From the NCBI RefSeq assembly GCF_051622035.1, contig NC_135355.1, positions 29,730,986-29,794,985 of the forward strand: a DNA stretch of 64,000 nucleotides, written 5' to 3'. This stretch comes from Arctopsyche grandis (Eukaryota; Arthropoda; Insecta; Trichoptera; Hydropsychidae). The position numbers were made by a program, and so were the translations under genes. The notes below the pieces were generated by a model. It made no database searches, was not told the DNA's origin, and saw only the letters and a program-made list of their open reading frames with translations. Positions 18,501 to 33,559 of this stretch are shown here, piece after piece. Each line of letters opens with the position of its first letter. Position 1 is the stretch's first letter.

Positions 18501-20127
18501 ACAAAAAAATAATGTTAATAGGAATCAAAATAATATTATACTTGCTGCTTCTATTTTCTGGTTCAAGCTACTTTTCATACACAAAATTTTAATGTGATTT
18601 TTATTAGTCAACGTATTACTTGTGATTAGCTATAAATTATAACTCATAATAAGAAACAGTCAGTACATTCGAATCAATACGTTAGTCTGATCAAATTTAT
18701 ACATTTTATCTGATAATTTAATTTAAAAATTAATGACTAACTGTAATTAATGATTTCTTTTAATTTCAAGAAATGTTGAACAATCAAGAAATTCATATAC
18801 ATTTTCTTTTAGGGTCAAAGTACAAGTGTTTATCAGTTATCTCATGTCTCCTCAGTTAACCTTTACTCTCCCCCTCCTTGCTAAATTTCACGCGCTTAAA
18901 AGCTGGCAGATAAGATGCATTCAAATAATTACAATGTACATACATACATATAGAAATAAGTTAATAAAATGAAATACCTATCATCATATCTCATTACATA
19001 TGTACATATATAAATATTTATTTGTTTGGTTTAGTATTAAGTAAATAGAGAACTATTTTAATTTTCATTAGTCTTATCTAACCGTTAAAACTTTGATGAG
19101 TCTTGAATTTCGCAATACACATTAATTTGAATATTATGCTTTTAAATTGATAGCTTGATAACCTTTTTGTTATCAACAAAGCAATTAATGTCTGTGTGGT
19201 TCGTATTTTTAGGAAATCGTAGTTGTACATATGTATATGTTATTGTTTATATAAGTCGATATTAATTTATAAATATGCATATACAATAATTATACTATGA
19301 GGCACCTCTGTCATATTCAATTAAATTTCCCAACCTGTGAAAATGCAATAATTCTAATTGTTTATTATTATTAAAATTATGTATTTCTTTTCAGTTTACA
19401 AGTGCTCGCTTTAGGTGGAAACAAAATAATAGATGTGCCCGATTCAGTGGGACAGCTTAAGCATTTACAAATGCTAGTGCTGAGTGAAAACAATATTGAA
19501 CAGCTTCCAGCAAGTATCGGCAAGTTGAACCATCTCAGAACCCTCTTACTACATAAAAATAGACTTAGAACATTGCCCACGGAAATAATAACATTAAAAT
19601 GCCTGACTGAAGTAAGTCATATGCTGTTTATTTAGAAAGACAAAATTTTGCATGAAAGTTTTGGATTAATAATAATTTTATTACAGCTTAGTTTGCGTGA
19701 CAATCCACTTGTGGTAAGATTTGTTAGAGATATATCCCTGCAACCGCCGACTTTACTTGAACTCGCTGCCAGAACAGTCAAATTGCACGAGGTTCGTCTT
19801 CAACCTGGTGATATTCCACACTCATTGTATGAATACTTGCATAATGCTCATCATTGTGTAAACCCAAAGTGTAAAGGTATGTTAAAATTTCAATAATTTA
19901 TGTGTTAAATGAGTTTTTCCATTAATTTAAAAAAATATATTTTAGGCGTCTTCTTCGACAGTCGAGTGGAACATATAAAATTTGTAGACTTTTGTGGAAA
20001 ATATAGATTACCCTTGCTTCAGTACTTGTGTAGCTCGAAATGTATTCAAAACGTTGGCAGTTGGGAAAGTCGAGAATCAGATCCTGTCTCAAGAGGTTAC
20101 ATGATGAAGAAAGTTCTTCTTGGTTAA
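15551..20127 (+). CDS. Leucine-rich repeat protein, LRRC58-like
   Basis: Four exons: 15551-16044, 19395-19611, 19687-19876 and 19946-20127, giving 360 residues, close to human LRRC58. After a short acidic N-terminus come consecutive leucine-rich repeats (LRVLDISNNGLHTLPD, LKELNLSGNLLTSFPD, IKYLYLGGNSISNVPR, LQVLALGGNKIIDVPD, LQMLVLSENNIEQLPA, LRTLLLHKNRLRTLPT). The C-terminal block after the repeats contains CVNPKCKG, FFDSRVEHIKFVDFCGKYRL and PLLQYLCSSKC, diagnostic of the LRRC58 family. That family has been described as a substrate receptor of a cullin ubiquitin ligase; this is family knowledge. Intron 1 (3.35 kb) hosts two MITEs. The start is the first ATG after a purine-rich 5' region. Confidence 0.92.
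16045..17111. other. Intron 1 of the LRR gene, 5' part
   Basis: AT-rich intron with a (TG)n tract near 17045-17075. No other feature seen. Confidence 0.6.
17112..17637. mobile_element. TTAA-flanked MITE, copy 2
   Basis: A complete copy (17116-17633) lies between TTAA at 17112-17115 and TTAA at 17634-17637. Ends are GAGGGCTTTACACC and GGTGTCCAGCCCTT. It is very similar to copies 1 and 3 throughout, including 'gtatgagaaagatat', 'tgtgcaactatgcgcgtatt' and 'aaataagcacgctggactct'. It is in intron 1 of the LRR gene. Confidence 0.8.
18129..18359. mobile_element. hAT-type MITE with 8-bp target duplication
   Basis: The element (18137-18351, 215 bp) starts CATTGGCGTACCGTGAAAAT and ends ATTTTCATGGCACGCCACTG, typical hAT CAGTGGCG-like ends. 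The flanks are CTTAGGAC (18129-18136) and CCTAGGAC (18352-18359), an 8-bp duplication with one mismatch. Internal arms share TTGTCGCACAACCTTA and its complement. The interior carries GTATCCTGCTCGCGCA, also present in the 14.7-kb palindrome. Confidence 0.85.
18360..19394. other. Intron 1 of the LRR gene, 3' part
   Basis: No coding region or bounded repeat seen. A polypyrimidine run and TTTTCAG acceptor end the intron at 19394. Confidence 0.6.
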
Positions 20128-20627
20128 TTTAGATTTTAACGTAACAGAAATTTTAATTTTTTAATTTTATACTACATAATGCATTCAAAAGATTTTGTTA
20201 TAATGTTATAAAAAAATATAATATTCCATTATTATGTTACATATGTATATGTATATAATATAATATTTATGCTAGAGAAGTAAGATATCGTTATATGAAA
20301 TTTTATACCATTTAAAAAATATATAAATGTAATTTAATTTAGTATTACGTCAAACATATATAAATTGCAAATTACATTGCAAACAGTATTATCTTTGAAT
20401 GAGAATTATAATTTTTTAAATTATATTTTTAAAATTGTAATCTGAACTTTGTGAATGTAATTTTTCAATTTATCTATTGATTATATGTATATTATGTATC
20501 TTAATATAAGGAAAATGTGATAAAATTACAATTAAAATAGATATTCGCCCAGAATTTATCTATGGTTTTATTTTCTTGGTCTTTTTCAACTAGTTTTCAA
20601 GGTGAATGACCTATAATTTTATTAATG

Positions 20628-20800
20628 ATAAAAACCAGGGCTTTTTTCCCATGTAACGCGGTGGAAAGGTGTTCCGGCACCTTTTTGTCTAAGCATTTTT
20701 TTATGTTTTAAACGAATATTCTATATAATCTTTTTCAATAAAACTTGTCAAGAAGTGAGCTCCGGTACCTTTTTTTTTTTAAATAAGCCCTGATAAAAAC
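20628..20800. mobile_element. hAT-type MITE, CAGGGCTTTTTT family
   Basis: A 157-bp element (20636-20792) starts CAGGGCTTTTTTCCC and ends AAATAAGCCCTG. Flanks are a perfect 8-bp duplication, ATAAAAAC (20628-20635 and 20793-20800). Inside are 'aacgcggtggaaaggtgttc', 'cggcacc' and, inverted, 'gtgagctccggtacc'. The terminal motif resembles a hAT family I recall from other animals. That resemblance is from memory. Confidence 0.88.
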
Positions 20801-20855
20801 TATACACATAGTTTAATATGAAAAATAAGTAACCATATCATTTTTTAAATAATAA

Positions 20856-21143
20856 TGTTGCGTGGTCGTGAAGAGGGGGCTTCCAGGATCGGAGAGAAAG
20901 ACGCAGGAGGGTTGTAGAAGTATTTTATTCGTCTGCTCTCGTCGGCGCTCCAGGCCGAGAGCGCCCCATATTTATACCCGTTTGGGCTCAATAACTATTG
21001 GTCGATGAGTCAGACGATCCCATTGGCCGTTGCATACGGCTCATTCATTCGTAGAGGCCATTTTGGCGGGAATGAGAGATCAGGTGATCTGCGCTAGTAA
21101 ACCATCGGTCCACGAGCGCCACTCACCTAATCTCTACGTTACA
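20856..21143. mobile_element. Solo LTR, family 2, copy B (fossil)
   Basis: Starts TGTTGCGTGGTCGTGAAGAG and ends CTCTACGTTACA. Flanked by ATAA on both sides (20852-20855 and 21144-21147). A shorter relative of 11274-11600. The fragment 'ggttcggtgattactagtca' (21151-21170) follows directly, belonging to the unnamed GGTTCGGTGATTA family. It lies about 320 bp upstream of the CWF19L2 start codon. Confidence 0.88.
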
Positions 21144-21150
21144 ATAATAT

Positions 21151-21180
21151 GGTTCGGTGATTACTAGTCAAATGTGAATT
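21151..21180 (+). mobile_element. Fragment of the GGTTCGGTGATTA repeat family
   Basis: About 27 bp identical to the terminal motif of the fuller copies at 25.2 kb (ggttcggtgattactagtca, then 'aatgtgaa'). Only one end is present. Confidence 0.6.
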
Positions 21181-21463
21181 TTAAAATGTGAAAATGTGAG
21201 GAACTGGCTGGTTTGCCAATTTACTAATTGCTAATTGGATTAAATACTAGAACCTCTACTATGATATTTAGTAAGTTTATTCTTATCAACAAAAAAAACG
21301 AAAACCAAATTATATCATTATAAAGGAGAAGAAATTATGGTATTTAAAAATCATTGACAGTTTTGCACAAAGATAAGTGTTTCGAGCTTATAAAATATGA
21401 ATCGAATTCGACTATGGTCATATATATATACGTTTTACGACAGTTGTCAGAGTGACTTCGACT

Positions 21464-23843
21464 ATGGAGGCGTCCCAGCTATTAGCAGCCAAAAGAAAAT
21501 TACTCGAACATGTATGTAACTCCTCAAATTAAGCTGTTATTAAATGGTCTTCATGTATTTATTTTAGAATACCTAATTTTCCATTTTATAAAAGATTAAA
21601 CATTTCGTCTATATTATTTTAGGACGATTATTTATCTCATAAAAAGAGTAAGCATTCGCGGGAAGACACAGAAAAAAGTCACAAACGTAAAAAAGAAAAG
21701 AAATCGAAAAAATCGAAGAAAAAATCTAAAAAGAAGCACAAGCTACCTCTAGAGGTTAGGTCACTCAAAATATTATTAGCTAAAAAATTTACTTTCAAGT
21801 GAATTAATATATTTGTGTTTTTTAGTCATCATCGGATTCCAGCAGTGATGATAACTGGATTGAAAAATCAGCACCTCCAGATATAAAAAATGAGTCGTCA
21901 AAGGAAGTAATTCGGGATGATTGGATGAATATGACCGGAGTTTTCAAAACATTCACTCGCGACGATTTAAAAATAAAAAATCCTCCTGAAAAGAAACAAA
22001 CATTGGAAAACATGTATGATCCAACCAAAAGTTCGAGAGAATTAAATCCATACTGGAAAAATGACGGAACTGGTCTACCCAGTGAAAATAAACTTGATAG
22101 CCGAGATTTTAAATATTCAATGGATAATAGTTACGATAAAAAATCTAAATTCAAAAAACCAACGTTTGATAGGAGACAAAGTAGCGAATCTTATTCTAAA
22201 GATTATAAATCAATTAGTAGTAGTAGTAGTAGTAGTACGAGCAAGAGTTGGCAAAAGAGTTCTAAAACCATATCATCGCATGAAGAAATGGAATCCGACA
22301 TGCCAAAATCGCCAAAAGTCGATGAGATCAAATTGGTTGAAAAGAATGTCGAGGATAATTTATATTTAACAGACGAACAAATGAATAAACTGGGAGCAAA
22401 AATCGCTAAAGCGGATATAATGGGTAATACGAAACTTGTCGCTGAATTGAAAGAAGAATTGGAGAATGCTAGAGAATATCGAAAGACTCATCCCGAAGCT
22501 GCCCCAACCCGTGAAAATAATGCCGTTATGCTTACTTTGACTGATGCTAAAGGCAATATGAGACCACTGAGCAAGACCCATAGCGATAAATATAAAGGCA
22601 GAAAAAGGAATGCCGAAACTCATTCGGCAAGCGGAGATAGGATGAGATTCTTCGCCGATGACGATAACCATTCATTGCAAGACATGGTAAGAAATTGTGA
22701 TGTTCAATGATATTATCATAATGGAAATTTGTGTACTTAAATTAAAAAATACCATGCCATTTTAAATATGTGTAAGTATGTGTATGAATTCTGATATAAT
22801 TTCAATTGTTTTATTATTTCAGTTTCAAAAGGAAAGGTTTGGAGACGGCTATGACGATGATGAAGAATTTTCTAAAGTTCTTTCAAAACATAAAAATCCT
22901 AATGATGACTTGGAAGATATATTTGCCAGTTCAATAACTAAAAACAAATCAGCTGAAAAAGTAGACGAGAAGATGAAAATGAAAGCCATATCACAACACA
23001 ATAAAATGCAACGGTCACTCGACAACTGCGAATACTGTGTGGACTCGGCCAAAATGAACAAGAGAATGATCGTAAGCATGGGTACTAAAGCATACGTTGC
23101 TTTACCTGAACGGAGATCATTGGTTGATGGACACTGTATAATTTCCACATTGTATCATTTGCCATGTGCTGTTATGGCAGACGAAGACGTATGGAGTGAA
23201 ATAATGGTAATTTACATTGCATATTAAATTTTATTTTCTATATACACATATGTTAAACATATCACATTTGTTGTTTTATTTTAGACATACAGAAAAGTCA
23301 TCACCAACATGTTCAATTCACGAAATGAAGACGTTATATTTTTTGAGACTGTTACTCATTTACATAAACATCCCCATTTAGTTATAAATTGTATACCTTT
23401 GCCTCGAGATGCGTGCGATTCCATCGCGATATATTTCAAAAAAGCTCTGCTCGAGTGCGAAACCGAATGGTCTAACAATAAAAAAGTTGTTGACTTGAAA
23501 GGAAAGGACATCCGCAGAGGAGTACCTAAAGGTCTGCCCTATTTTTGGGTCGATTTTGGAATGCAGAGTGGTTTTGCTCATATCATTGAAGATCAGCAAT
23601 TGTTTCCAAGAAATTTCGCTCAGGTAATTTTCAAACTGTTTGAAAAATTGTAAATAATTAATGCCTTTATTGAAGTTATGAGTAATGTGTGAATTGATTT
23701 TGTAGGAAATCGTTGGTGGAATACTCGACTTGGATCACAATCTATGGAAAAGACCTTACAGAGAAAATTTCGACGTTTTAAGTAAAAAAGTTAAACGTTT
23801 TGCAGAAATTTGGAAGCCGTTTGACCCAATTACAAATTCTTAA
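21464..23843 (+). CDS. CWF19L2: CWF19-like protein 2 (spliceosome-associated, lariat turnover)
   Basis: Six exons, all in phase 0: 21464-21511, 21623-21754, 21826-22686, 22823-23206, 23285-23623 and 23706-23843 (633 residues). The N-terminal third is lysine- and serine-rich and charged, including KRKKEKKSKKSKKKSKKKH. The C-terminal half carries the CwfJ domains: NCEYCVDSAKMNKRMIVSMG, the histidine-containing HCIISTLYHLPCAV, HLHKHPHLVINCIPLPRD, KGLPYFWVDFG and RNFAQEIVGGILDLD. CWF19-family proteins bind late spliceosomes and act with the debranching enzyme on intron lariats. An AGT trinucleotide run (22213-22235) encodes a serine tract inside exon 3. AATAAA follows about 20 bp after the stop. 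The closest alternative, CWF19L1, lacks the basic N-terminus. Confidence 0.95.
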
Positions 23844-24448
23844 CTTTTTAGTTGTCAAGAAATAAATATTCGTTTTTAATTTGTTTTATTATTTTTGCAA
23901 CCTGCACAAAAATCATAAATAGTAAACATAAAATTCAGTAAATTTCTAGAATGTCCGGAATAAATGTAGAACCTATCTCAATCAAGTCCTAGGACTCAAA
24001 TATTCATATGTATCCCTAGTCTTACGTATTTTGGAGACTGAAAAGCATGTTTAACTGATATTATTTTTAAAATCCAAGAGCTGCTTTTAAAATTCAAGAG
24101 TAATATTTTTTTTGCGATCCAATCGATGCTTAATGCTGAAGGGTCAAGTGTTCTAATACTAGCCACAGGCGTTGAAAGAAGGTTGGGTAAACACTACAAT
24201 CGTTACAAATTATATAATCACTCGCCGCTTGAATTAAAATATAATGAACGCTAACTAGTAACGCAAATTTGTATATTGCGATCAATTAAAAATGAAGAGC
24301 AACACCATAAAATACAACATGTACTCAATAATCTTATACGATTCTTCTCATTTAATTTTAAAATCTAAATGGCGAATGACTCATACGGTCCATACAGGGA
24401 CGCAATTTTAACTTTTTATAAAACCAGTTATATATGTAGTTGATTTTT
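23844..24448. other. Spacer between CWF19L2 and ACTR10
   Basis: The CWF19L2 polyadenylation signal AATAAA lies near 23862. Nothing else is recognised before the truncated MITE. Confidence 0.55.
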
Positions 24449-24832
24449 ATAAAACGTATTTTAAATTGACAAAATCGAGGTTTCGTATTCTCTTATTTTC
24501 TCCTCCGAAACTGGATCAATTTTTAAAAAAAAATCGTCATCGGTATGAGAAAGATATATTCTGTGCAACTATGCGCGTATTTTTTTTTAAATCGACCATT
24601 AAATAAGCACGCTGGACTCTTTTCATGGTTGTAAAAAAAAGGTGATTTTAAAGATGTTTGGCGGCTTCTAGCTCCTATAAAAAATAACTAATCAAAAATA
24701 TAAAACGATAGATGCATCCCAATGGTGGATATCCATAGCATATTAAAAAATAATTTCTCTAGTGCCATAATTGAGGAAGGGAGAAGTGTAATACGTTTTT
24801 ATGGACAAGGCGCTAGTGTCCAGCCCTCTTAA
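24449..24832. mobile_element. TTAA-flanked MITE, copy 3 (5'-truncated)
   Basis: Shares about 380 bp with copies 1 and 2, from 'taaaacgtattttaaattga' to the terminal GTGTCCAGCCCTC at 24828, then TTAA (24829-24832). The left end is missing. Confidence 0.75.
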
Positions 24833-24853
24833 TAGTATAATGTGATACATATT

Positions 24854-25265
24854 TATGGTTCGGTGATTATTCAGCAAAAAGCAATCTCGATCACGAAACA
24901 TCTGGCACCCAAAAATTCCATCAATCGAAATACAGACACGCGAAATATTATACTAACGAGAACTCAAATGCTAGATACGCCATATTCGTGATTCGTGCGC
25001 GCGATCGCAATTTGCGCAATAATCCGTTTGGTAAACGGACTACTAGTCATATGTGAACCAGTAACAGGACAACCGGTCGCTCTAGATCGGTCACACGTGA
25101 TCACCCGTCACACTAAAATTGGTCACGATAAAACTGGTCACACCCTAAAACTGGTCACAAGAAAACTGGTCACACCCTAAAATCGGTCAACCAGTTTTCT
25201 CGTGATCTAGAGCGACCAGTTGTCCTGTGACCGGTTCACATTTGACTAGTAATCACCGAACCAAT
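24854..25265. mobile_element. GGTTCGGTGATTA-family element with inner palindromic element, upstream of ACTR10
   Basis: The outer part begins GGTTCGGTGATTATTC (24854) and contains 'catctggcacccaaaaattcc' and 'actaacgagaactcaaatgc', which match the copies at 51.3, 53.3 and 61.1 kb. A second element begins about 25032 ('ggactactagtcatatgtga') and ends with TTTGACTAGTAATCACCGAA (25242-25261). Its arms read inward 'accagtaacaggacaaccgg' and 'ccagttgtcctgtgaccggt'. Between the arms are tandem 'aactggtcaca' units. 'aatccgttt' occurs on both sides of the inner element, a possible target duplication. It ends 160 bp before the ACTR10 start codon. Confidence 0.65.
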
Positions 25266-25424
25266 CCGTTTACCCATATTTATATTTTTTAGGATATTTT
25301 TGATAGTGGCAGCATTTTAATTTTTTGCACTGGCAGCACTTTAATCGATGACTCCTCCTGTCAACTGTCAGTGTCAACGCAGTAGTAGCAGATTAGTAAG
25401 GAGTGGGAAAGACACATTTCCACA

Positions 25425-27303
25425 ATGCCGGTCTACGAGGGTTTATCTCTATCACACGAAAAGCTACCGACCGTCATCGACATCGGCGCTGCATACACCA
25501 GGTACTCCCCATCACACAGATTCTATCCGTAAAACAACGAACCAACTCCATCAACTAGACACTTTGAATCAACAAATAAAACCAAACTTTGAATAAAACA
25601 CATCGGGAATCGGATCTAATACGTGTTACCAAAACACCATCGCTCTAATACGTTCGAATGGGTGTGACCCCAATGTGCGTGTGTGGGAGCTTCCCATACA
25701 CAATGGACGTATTTGTCACGCATGGTCGAATGCCACTCACGTTTCATCGAACGTGGCGTCCTCGTTAATACGTGTTTATATTTTAAGATTGCTTGCGATG
25801 CTGTACTACCTTGACTCATATAAAAATTACATTTTATGAAAGCATTTATGTATGTATTGAATCGGCGACTTGGCAGATTCCTTTGCAATTGGGTCAATCC
25901 TAAAAGTTTTGTAACAATATGAAAATATTAATGTTTCATTTGTTTTTTCAGATTCGGTTTTGCAGGAGAGCCCACTCCTAGATGTATCATACCTTCGGAA
26001 TACACTTGTTCCAAGACAAAAGTGAAGAAGAGTGTTTTCCAATATACATCTGTTAAAGAATTGTACAATTCCCTAGTCGATTTTATTCATATGTTGTATT
26101 TTAGGTAGTATTTTTTTATTTATTTAATTTCGGCCACTGATCTAATTTTACTAATGCATAACTACTCCTTTTCAGGCACGTATTAGTCAGTCCTAAAGAT
26201 CGTAAGATAATCATCGTCGAATCCTTATTTAGTCCAACTGTCTTCAGAGACACTTTAGCCAAAGTTCTATTTTGCCATTTTGAAGTATGTATAAATCTTT
26301 TATGATAAAATAAACCAAACATATTTATTATAATCAACTAATGTCACCCTATAGGTATCATCTGTACTCTTTCTCCCGGCTCCCCTTGTATCAATCTGTC
26401 CGTTAGCAGTGACCACATGCCTCATCGTAGACATTGGCTATGAAGAAGCTGTCATCGTTCCAGTAATTCACGGTGTTCCACTACTTAAAGCATGGGTAGC
26501 TCAACCATTAGCTGGTCGACAGATACATGAAAACCTGACCAAACTAATCAACGAAGATAACGGCAAACAATTGGACCTGTCAAACAAGACAATCGAAGAT
26601 ATCAAAGGTATAACTATGATGCTAAGATTCCCACGTCAAAAAGTATTATGCACATATGTAATATCTAATTAATTGTAGTCAAGACATGCTTCGTTACAAC
26701 GATAGACAGATCGAATCAATACGAATCTGAAAATCCACCTACTTCTCCACCGAGCGTTACATATCCGATAAAAGGCGAATCATTCATTACAATTTCTGGA
26801 AAGACACGTGAGCTTGCTGCTGAAGTACTTTTCCCACGAGATAATGATAATCTATCATTGGGAAACATTGTATTGGATTCTATACTAAAAGTGAGGAACT
26901 TTTTTTTTTATTTTTTTATTATGAATTAAAGCATTTCTTATGTGTGTCGTTTTTTCAGAGCCCGATTGATTCGAGGATACCATTATCAGAATCGATATTG
27001 CTCATAGGTGGAACATCTATGCTTCCCGGAATCAAATCCAGGCTGAATTCTGAATTGAAACAACTCATTAATCAGCCGTTGTATAAAGACAAATGCTTTT
27101 TGAAGGAGTTTAAGTTCCACACGGCTCCCGCTAAAGAAAATTACATAGCGTGGTTAGGTGGGGCAATATTCGGTGGGACCGATCTTATAAATAGTCGGTC
27201 ACTGTCCAGGGAGAGTTATAATAAGGATCCAAGAGTGCCCGATTGGTCTAATCTTATTGATAATTCGGCAACGTACGACGTCAGATCCAGCATTAGTTTA
27301 TAA
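25425..27303 (+). CDS. ACTR10: Actin-related protein 10 (dynactin pointed-end subunit)
   Basis: Six exons: 25425-25501, 25952-26104, 26176-26284, 26355-26607, 26679-26890 and 26959-27303 (382 residues). Actin-fold landmarks include TVIDIGAAYTRFGFAGEPTPR (phosphate loop 1), RKIIIVESLFSPTVFRDTLA, TCLIVDIGYEEAVIVPVIHG (phosphate loop 2) and LLIGGTSMLPGIKSRLNSEL. Near the C-terminus is ENYIAWLGGAIFGG, the equivalent of actin's WISK segment. Length and motifs fit Arp10/Arp11, which caps the pointed end of the Arp1 filament in dynactin with p62, p25 and p27. It lies downstream of CWF19L2 on the same strand, with a repeat family in its 5' flank. Conventional actin, Arp1 and the nuclear Arps are less likely given the divergent nucleotide loops. 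Confidence 0.93.
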
Positions 27304-28830
27304 TTTGCCTTTGTGTATTTTCTATCTCAACGGTTGTTGATAATAATCTCAAATATAAGCTTTATATAGAGGGAGAGTTTAAATTTCTTTTTTGGCTTAA
27401 ATTAGAGTTTGGTTCTAATTAATAGTTGCAGCAAATCTTATAACCAGAAGAGTCAACTTTGTAAAAAGAAATTTATAACAAGTTGGTTTGAATGAATGAA
27501 AGTAAGAAAGAAATGTCGTGAAATGTAAATTCAGTTTATAATATACGATAAATATTTTAATACAATCAATTATACATACATAAAACTTAATGTCATTTTT
27601 TTACTTTTATTTTTATGCGGCGTCGATGTCAATATACTGCCATGCGAATAAATATTACTAATAACAAAAAAAAAATATTATTGTGTTATTATTGCTTTAA
27701 CAATTTCATCGAAACACATAAAATAAATTGAATATCACAAAAAATATACACAATTACAATCTTATCAAAAATAAAAGAAAAATAAAAGCCAAAATCATTA
27801 TTATAACCTTTGGCCAGATAGTTTAATTTACATTGCTGTTTTCAATACAAAATAAAAATAATAATAAACTTACACAAAGTAAGACGACGACTCTCGAGAG
27901 TTTAAGTACACTTTAGAAGATAATACATCCATCAAAAAATGTACACAGGCACTTAATTTATTAAACACTTAATTATTAAATATAGCAGCAAGGTGACTTT
28001 GTTAAATCTCGTCAGTAAATCTCAAATCTTAGATACGTATCAGAAAAATTTAAATTAGTTCAGTTATATAGAATGGAAAAATAAGATTCTCAAATACGTA
28101 CATACATATAATAATAATAATATAGAAAGGCAACGTTTCTCAATCGATAAGGCACTCTGTAAATAGGACGGCATAATATTCATAAAAGCAGATTAACTAT
28201 TACATATAGTATAGTATATTATTGTTATAACAATAAATGCCTAATGATAAGGATTTGATTATGCAATAATGGAATATTTCATTATAAATATGACATGACA
28301 ATAATATATAATAATACTTGAAAATGATTCTAGATACATAAATACATACAAATATCTCATAAAATGTATGTTTGAAAAAACAAAACTAAATAAGGAATGT
28401 GTTAACACTTAAGAATTATAGTCTTAATTATAAGGAATTACCCAACGTATATAAATATAAAATTTAAAAATACAGGTCAAAATCATAATTTTAGACATTT
28501 TTTAAGTAGAATACGTATAATGTAATTTAAATAATCAAGGTTCACCTTACAATTTATATATTTGTACTCACGTAAACGTTGCCCAAAAATATACATTTTG
28601 GTCTTTCGCATTTATATAACACAGATCTACAAATTTATCATGCTTCATCATATTATATAAATACTATATATATAAAAATGCTTTTTGAATTGATAAAACA
28701 GTATCTAATGAAACTACAGGTGTCTAAACAGTTACAACTAAAATATGAATATTGTAATAATACGTGATCTTATCAATTCATTTCGTATAAATAATTTGCA
28801 CTTTGTTCAAAAAGAAAAAAAATTATAATT
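27304..28830. other. Convergent intergenic region between ACTR10 and mbt
   Basis: Very AT-rich, with shared 3' flanks of two genes facing each other. AATAAA motifs occur on both strands. No coding region or bounded repeat seen. Confidence 0.6.
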
Positions 28831-31982
<3,152 letters not shown>

Positions 31983-32001
31983 TTTCGCCGTCAGTTTTTA
32001 T
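31983..32001 (-). other. mbt 5' UTR stub bounded by a splice acceptor
   Basis: On the minus strand TTTATTTCAG precedes 19 bases and then the ATG. This is a good 3' splice site directly upstream of the start codon, so at least one noncoding first exon lies further upstream. Confidence 0.6.
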
Positions 32002-32429
32002 CTGAAATAAAATATGTAATGTTACAGTAAAATATCAAGAAAAGAGATAATTGTTGAAACATCATGATAAAAGTCAACGGACGCTTCTGTAAATTTAATC
32101 AAGATCTTATCTTATCAATGTTATTAATTTAATTCGGAAATTTATAGAAATACATTCCATCCTTTTTAGCTGAGGAAAGTGAATAAAATGACGTTGTGGA
32201 ATTAAACCGATCCGTAAAATATATATTACGCATTATTTTATAATATTCGATATTTTTAGAAAAAATTACAAATCATCCAAAAATATTATATGCTTATTAA
32301 TCTCCAGTTTAAAAAAAACAAAAACAAGCATAACACATTCAAATTCCGGTGAAACACATATTGAATCGACATTCTTATGCAAAATCACTTTTAATTTCAT
32401 TGCAGTAAATCAATATATTTAAAAACATA

Positions 32430-32775
32430 CAAGTGTACATTTCGTTTTTTCACAAACATACTAGTTTTTTTATACACAAGCCAATCAAAAACACAAAAGA
32501 ACAAATTGAAAAATACTAGTCTGTTCGTGCACAAACTATAAGGCACAAGTTTAAGTATTTTCAATAGTTTATCCCATCCTATATGTACCGAAAACAGGAA
32601 TTATAGCAATGTTGTAATACGGTTTTAAAATACTTGTCGTTTTGACATCTAAAAGGTTTTGACAGCTCAAAGTTTTGATATCTTAAAGTTTCATGCCACA
32701 TCGGGTGTCTATTTGAAGATAGCTTTTGACTGTAAGTACTTTAAACTAAAACCAATAGTTCTTGTATGAACAAAT
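32430..32775. mobile_element. Partial copy of the shaggy-intron foldback element
   Basis: Shares with 3889-5470 the segments 'caagtgtacattt', 'acatactagt', 'tatacacaagccaatc', 'cccatcctatat', 'caggaattatagcaa' and 'tttgaagatagcttttgact'. It lies upstream of mbt. Confidence 0.6.
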
Positions 32776-33124
32776 TATTATGCAATAATACATATACATT
32801 TCATTCAAAAGAAGATTTTTTGAGAACAATCAATTAATGTATTTATTTTTAGGTCTATTATAAGTCAGACATGTAAAAATCTGATGGCTATGATTTAAAC
32901 TGTATACAATATAATTAGAATGAGGCACATAATTTCATTATTGGATTAAAAGTCAGTCACACATAATCCATCCGCCAAGTACACGCATAAAACACCCCAC
33001 GAACATAATTAACGGCAAATCGTAAAATTAGCATATAATCGAATTGTACAACTATCGAACAGTAGTTGAAATCGGATTCAGGGGTGACGAATGAGGCATT
33101 TCAATGTGGATATGGGCGAGACGC

Positions 33125-33380
33125 GAAAATTGACAAGTGGGAGGGGGCGGGGCGGAAGGTGACCGGAAATAGTGACCGGCTTTGCGGGAACGAGTAGGGG
33201 CGTTGTGACTTCCGGTCTGAAATCACACTCACTCGTGGGGGGCGGAGGCCTTCGGGGGCGAAGCCGTCGGCCTTCAGCTGGATTCGACGATCAGCAATCG
33301 GCCGCTAGACGTCAACCGTCAACCGTCAGCCGTCAGCCGTCAGCCGTCACTCGTCATTCGCCCCCTGACGGATGCACACT
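33125..33380. promoter_or_regulatory. GC-rich island, candidate mbt promoter or first exon
   Basis: A sharp GC-rich patch in an AT-rich region (gggagggggcggggcggaag at 33140; cttcgggggcgaagccgtcg). It includes tandem CGTCAGC units (33317-33350). It sits 1.1 kb upstream of the mbt start, where the 5' UTR splice acceptor predicts a noncoding first exon. Open frames across it look like composition artefacts. Confidence 0.4.
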
Positions 33381-33559
33381 CGCACTCGCGCACTTGCACA
33401 CACTCGCAAGTATACATTCGCACATGTTCACCAACCCACGCACACGCCCATTGCTATTGCCAAGCTGCATAAACGCCAACATTACAAACTGGAGCATCCA
33501 ACTGGTAAACGGATTATTCCGCAAAAAGCGATCTCGCGCAACTCACTAAAATCTTGATC

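Noticed and set aside
33172-33557. Frames over the GC-rich island near 33.3 kb
   Set aside because: Composition-driven (Arg, Ser, His, Thr runs), no domain and no splice link to mbt coding exons.
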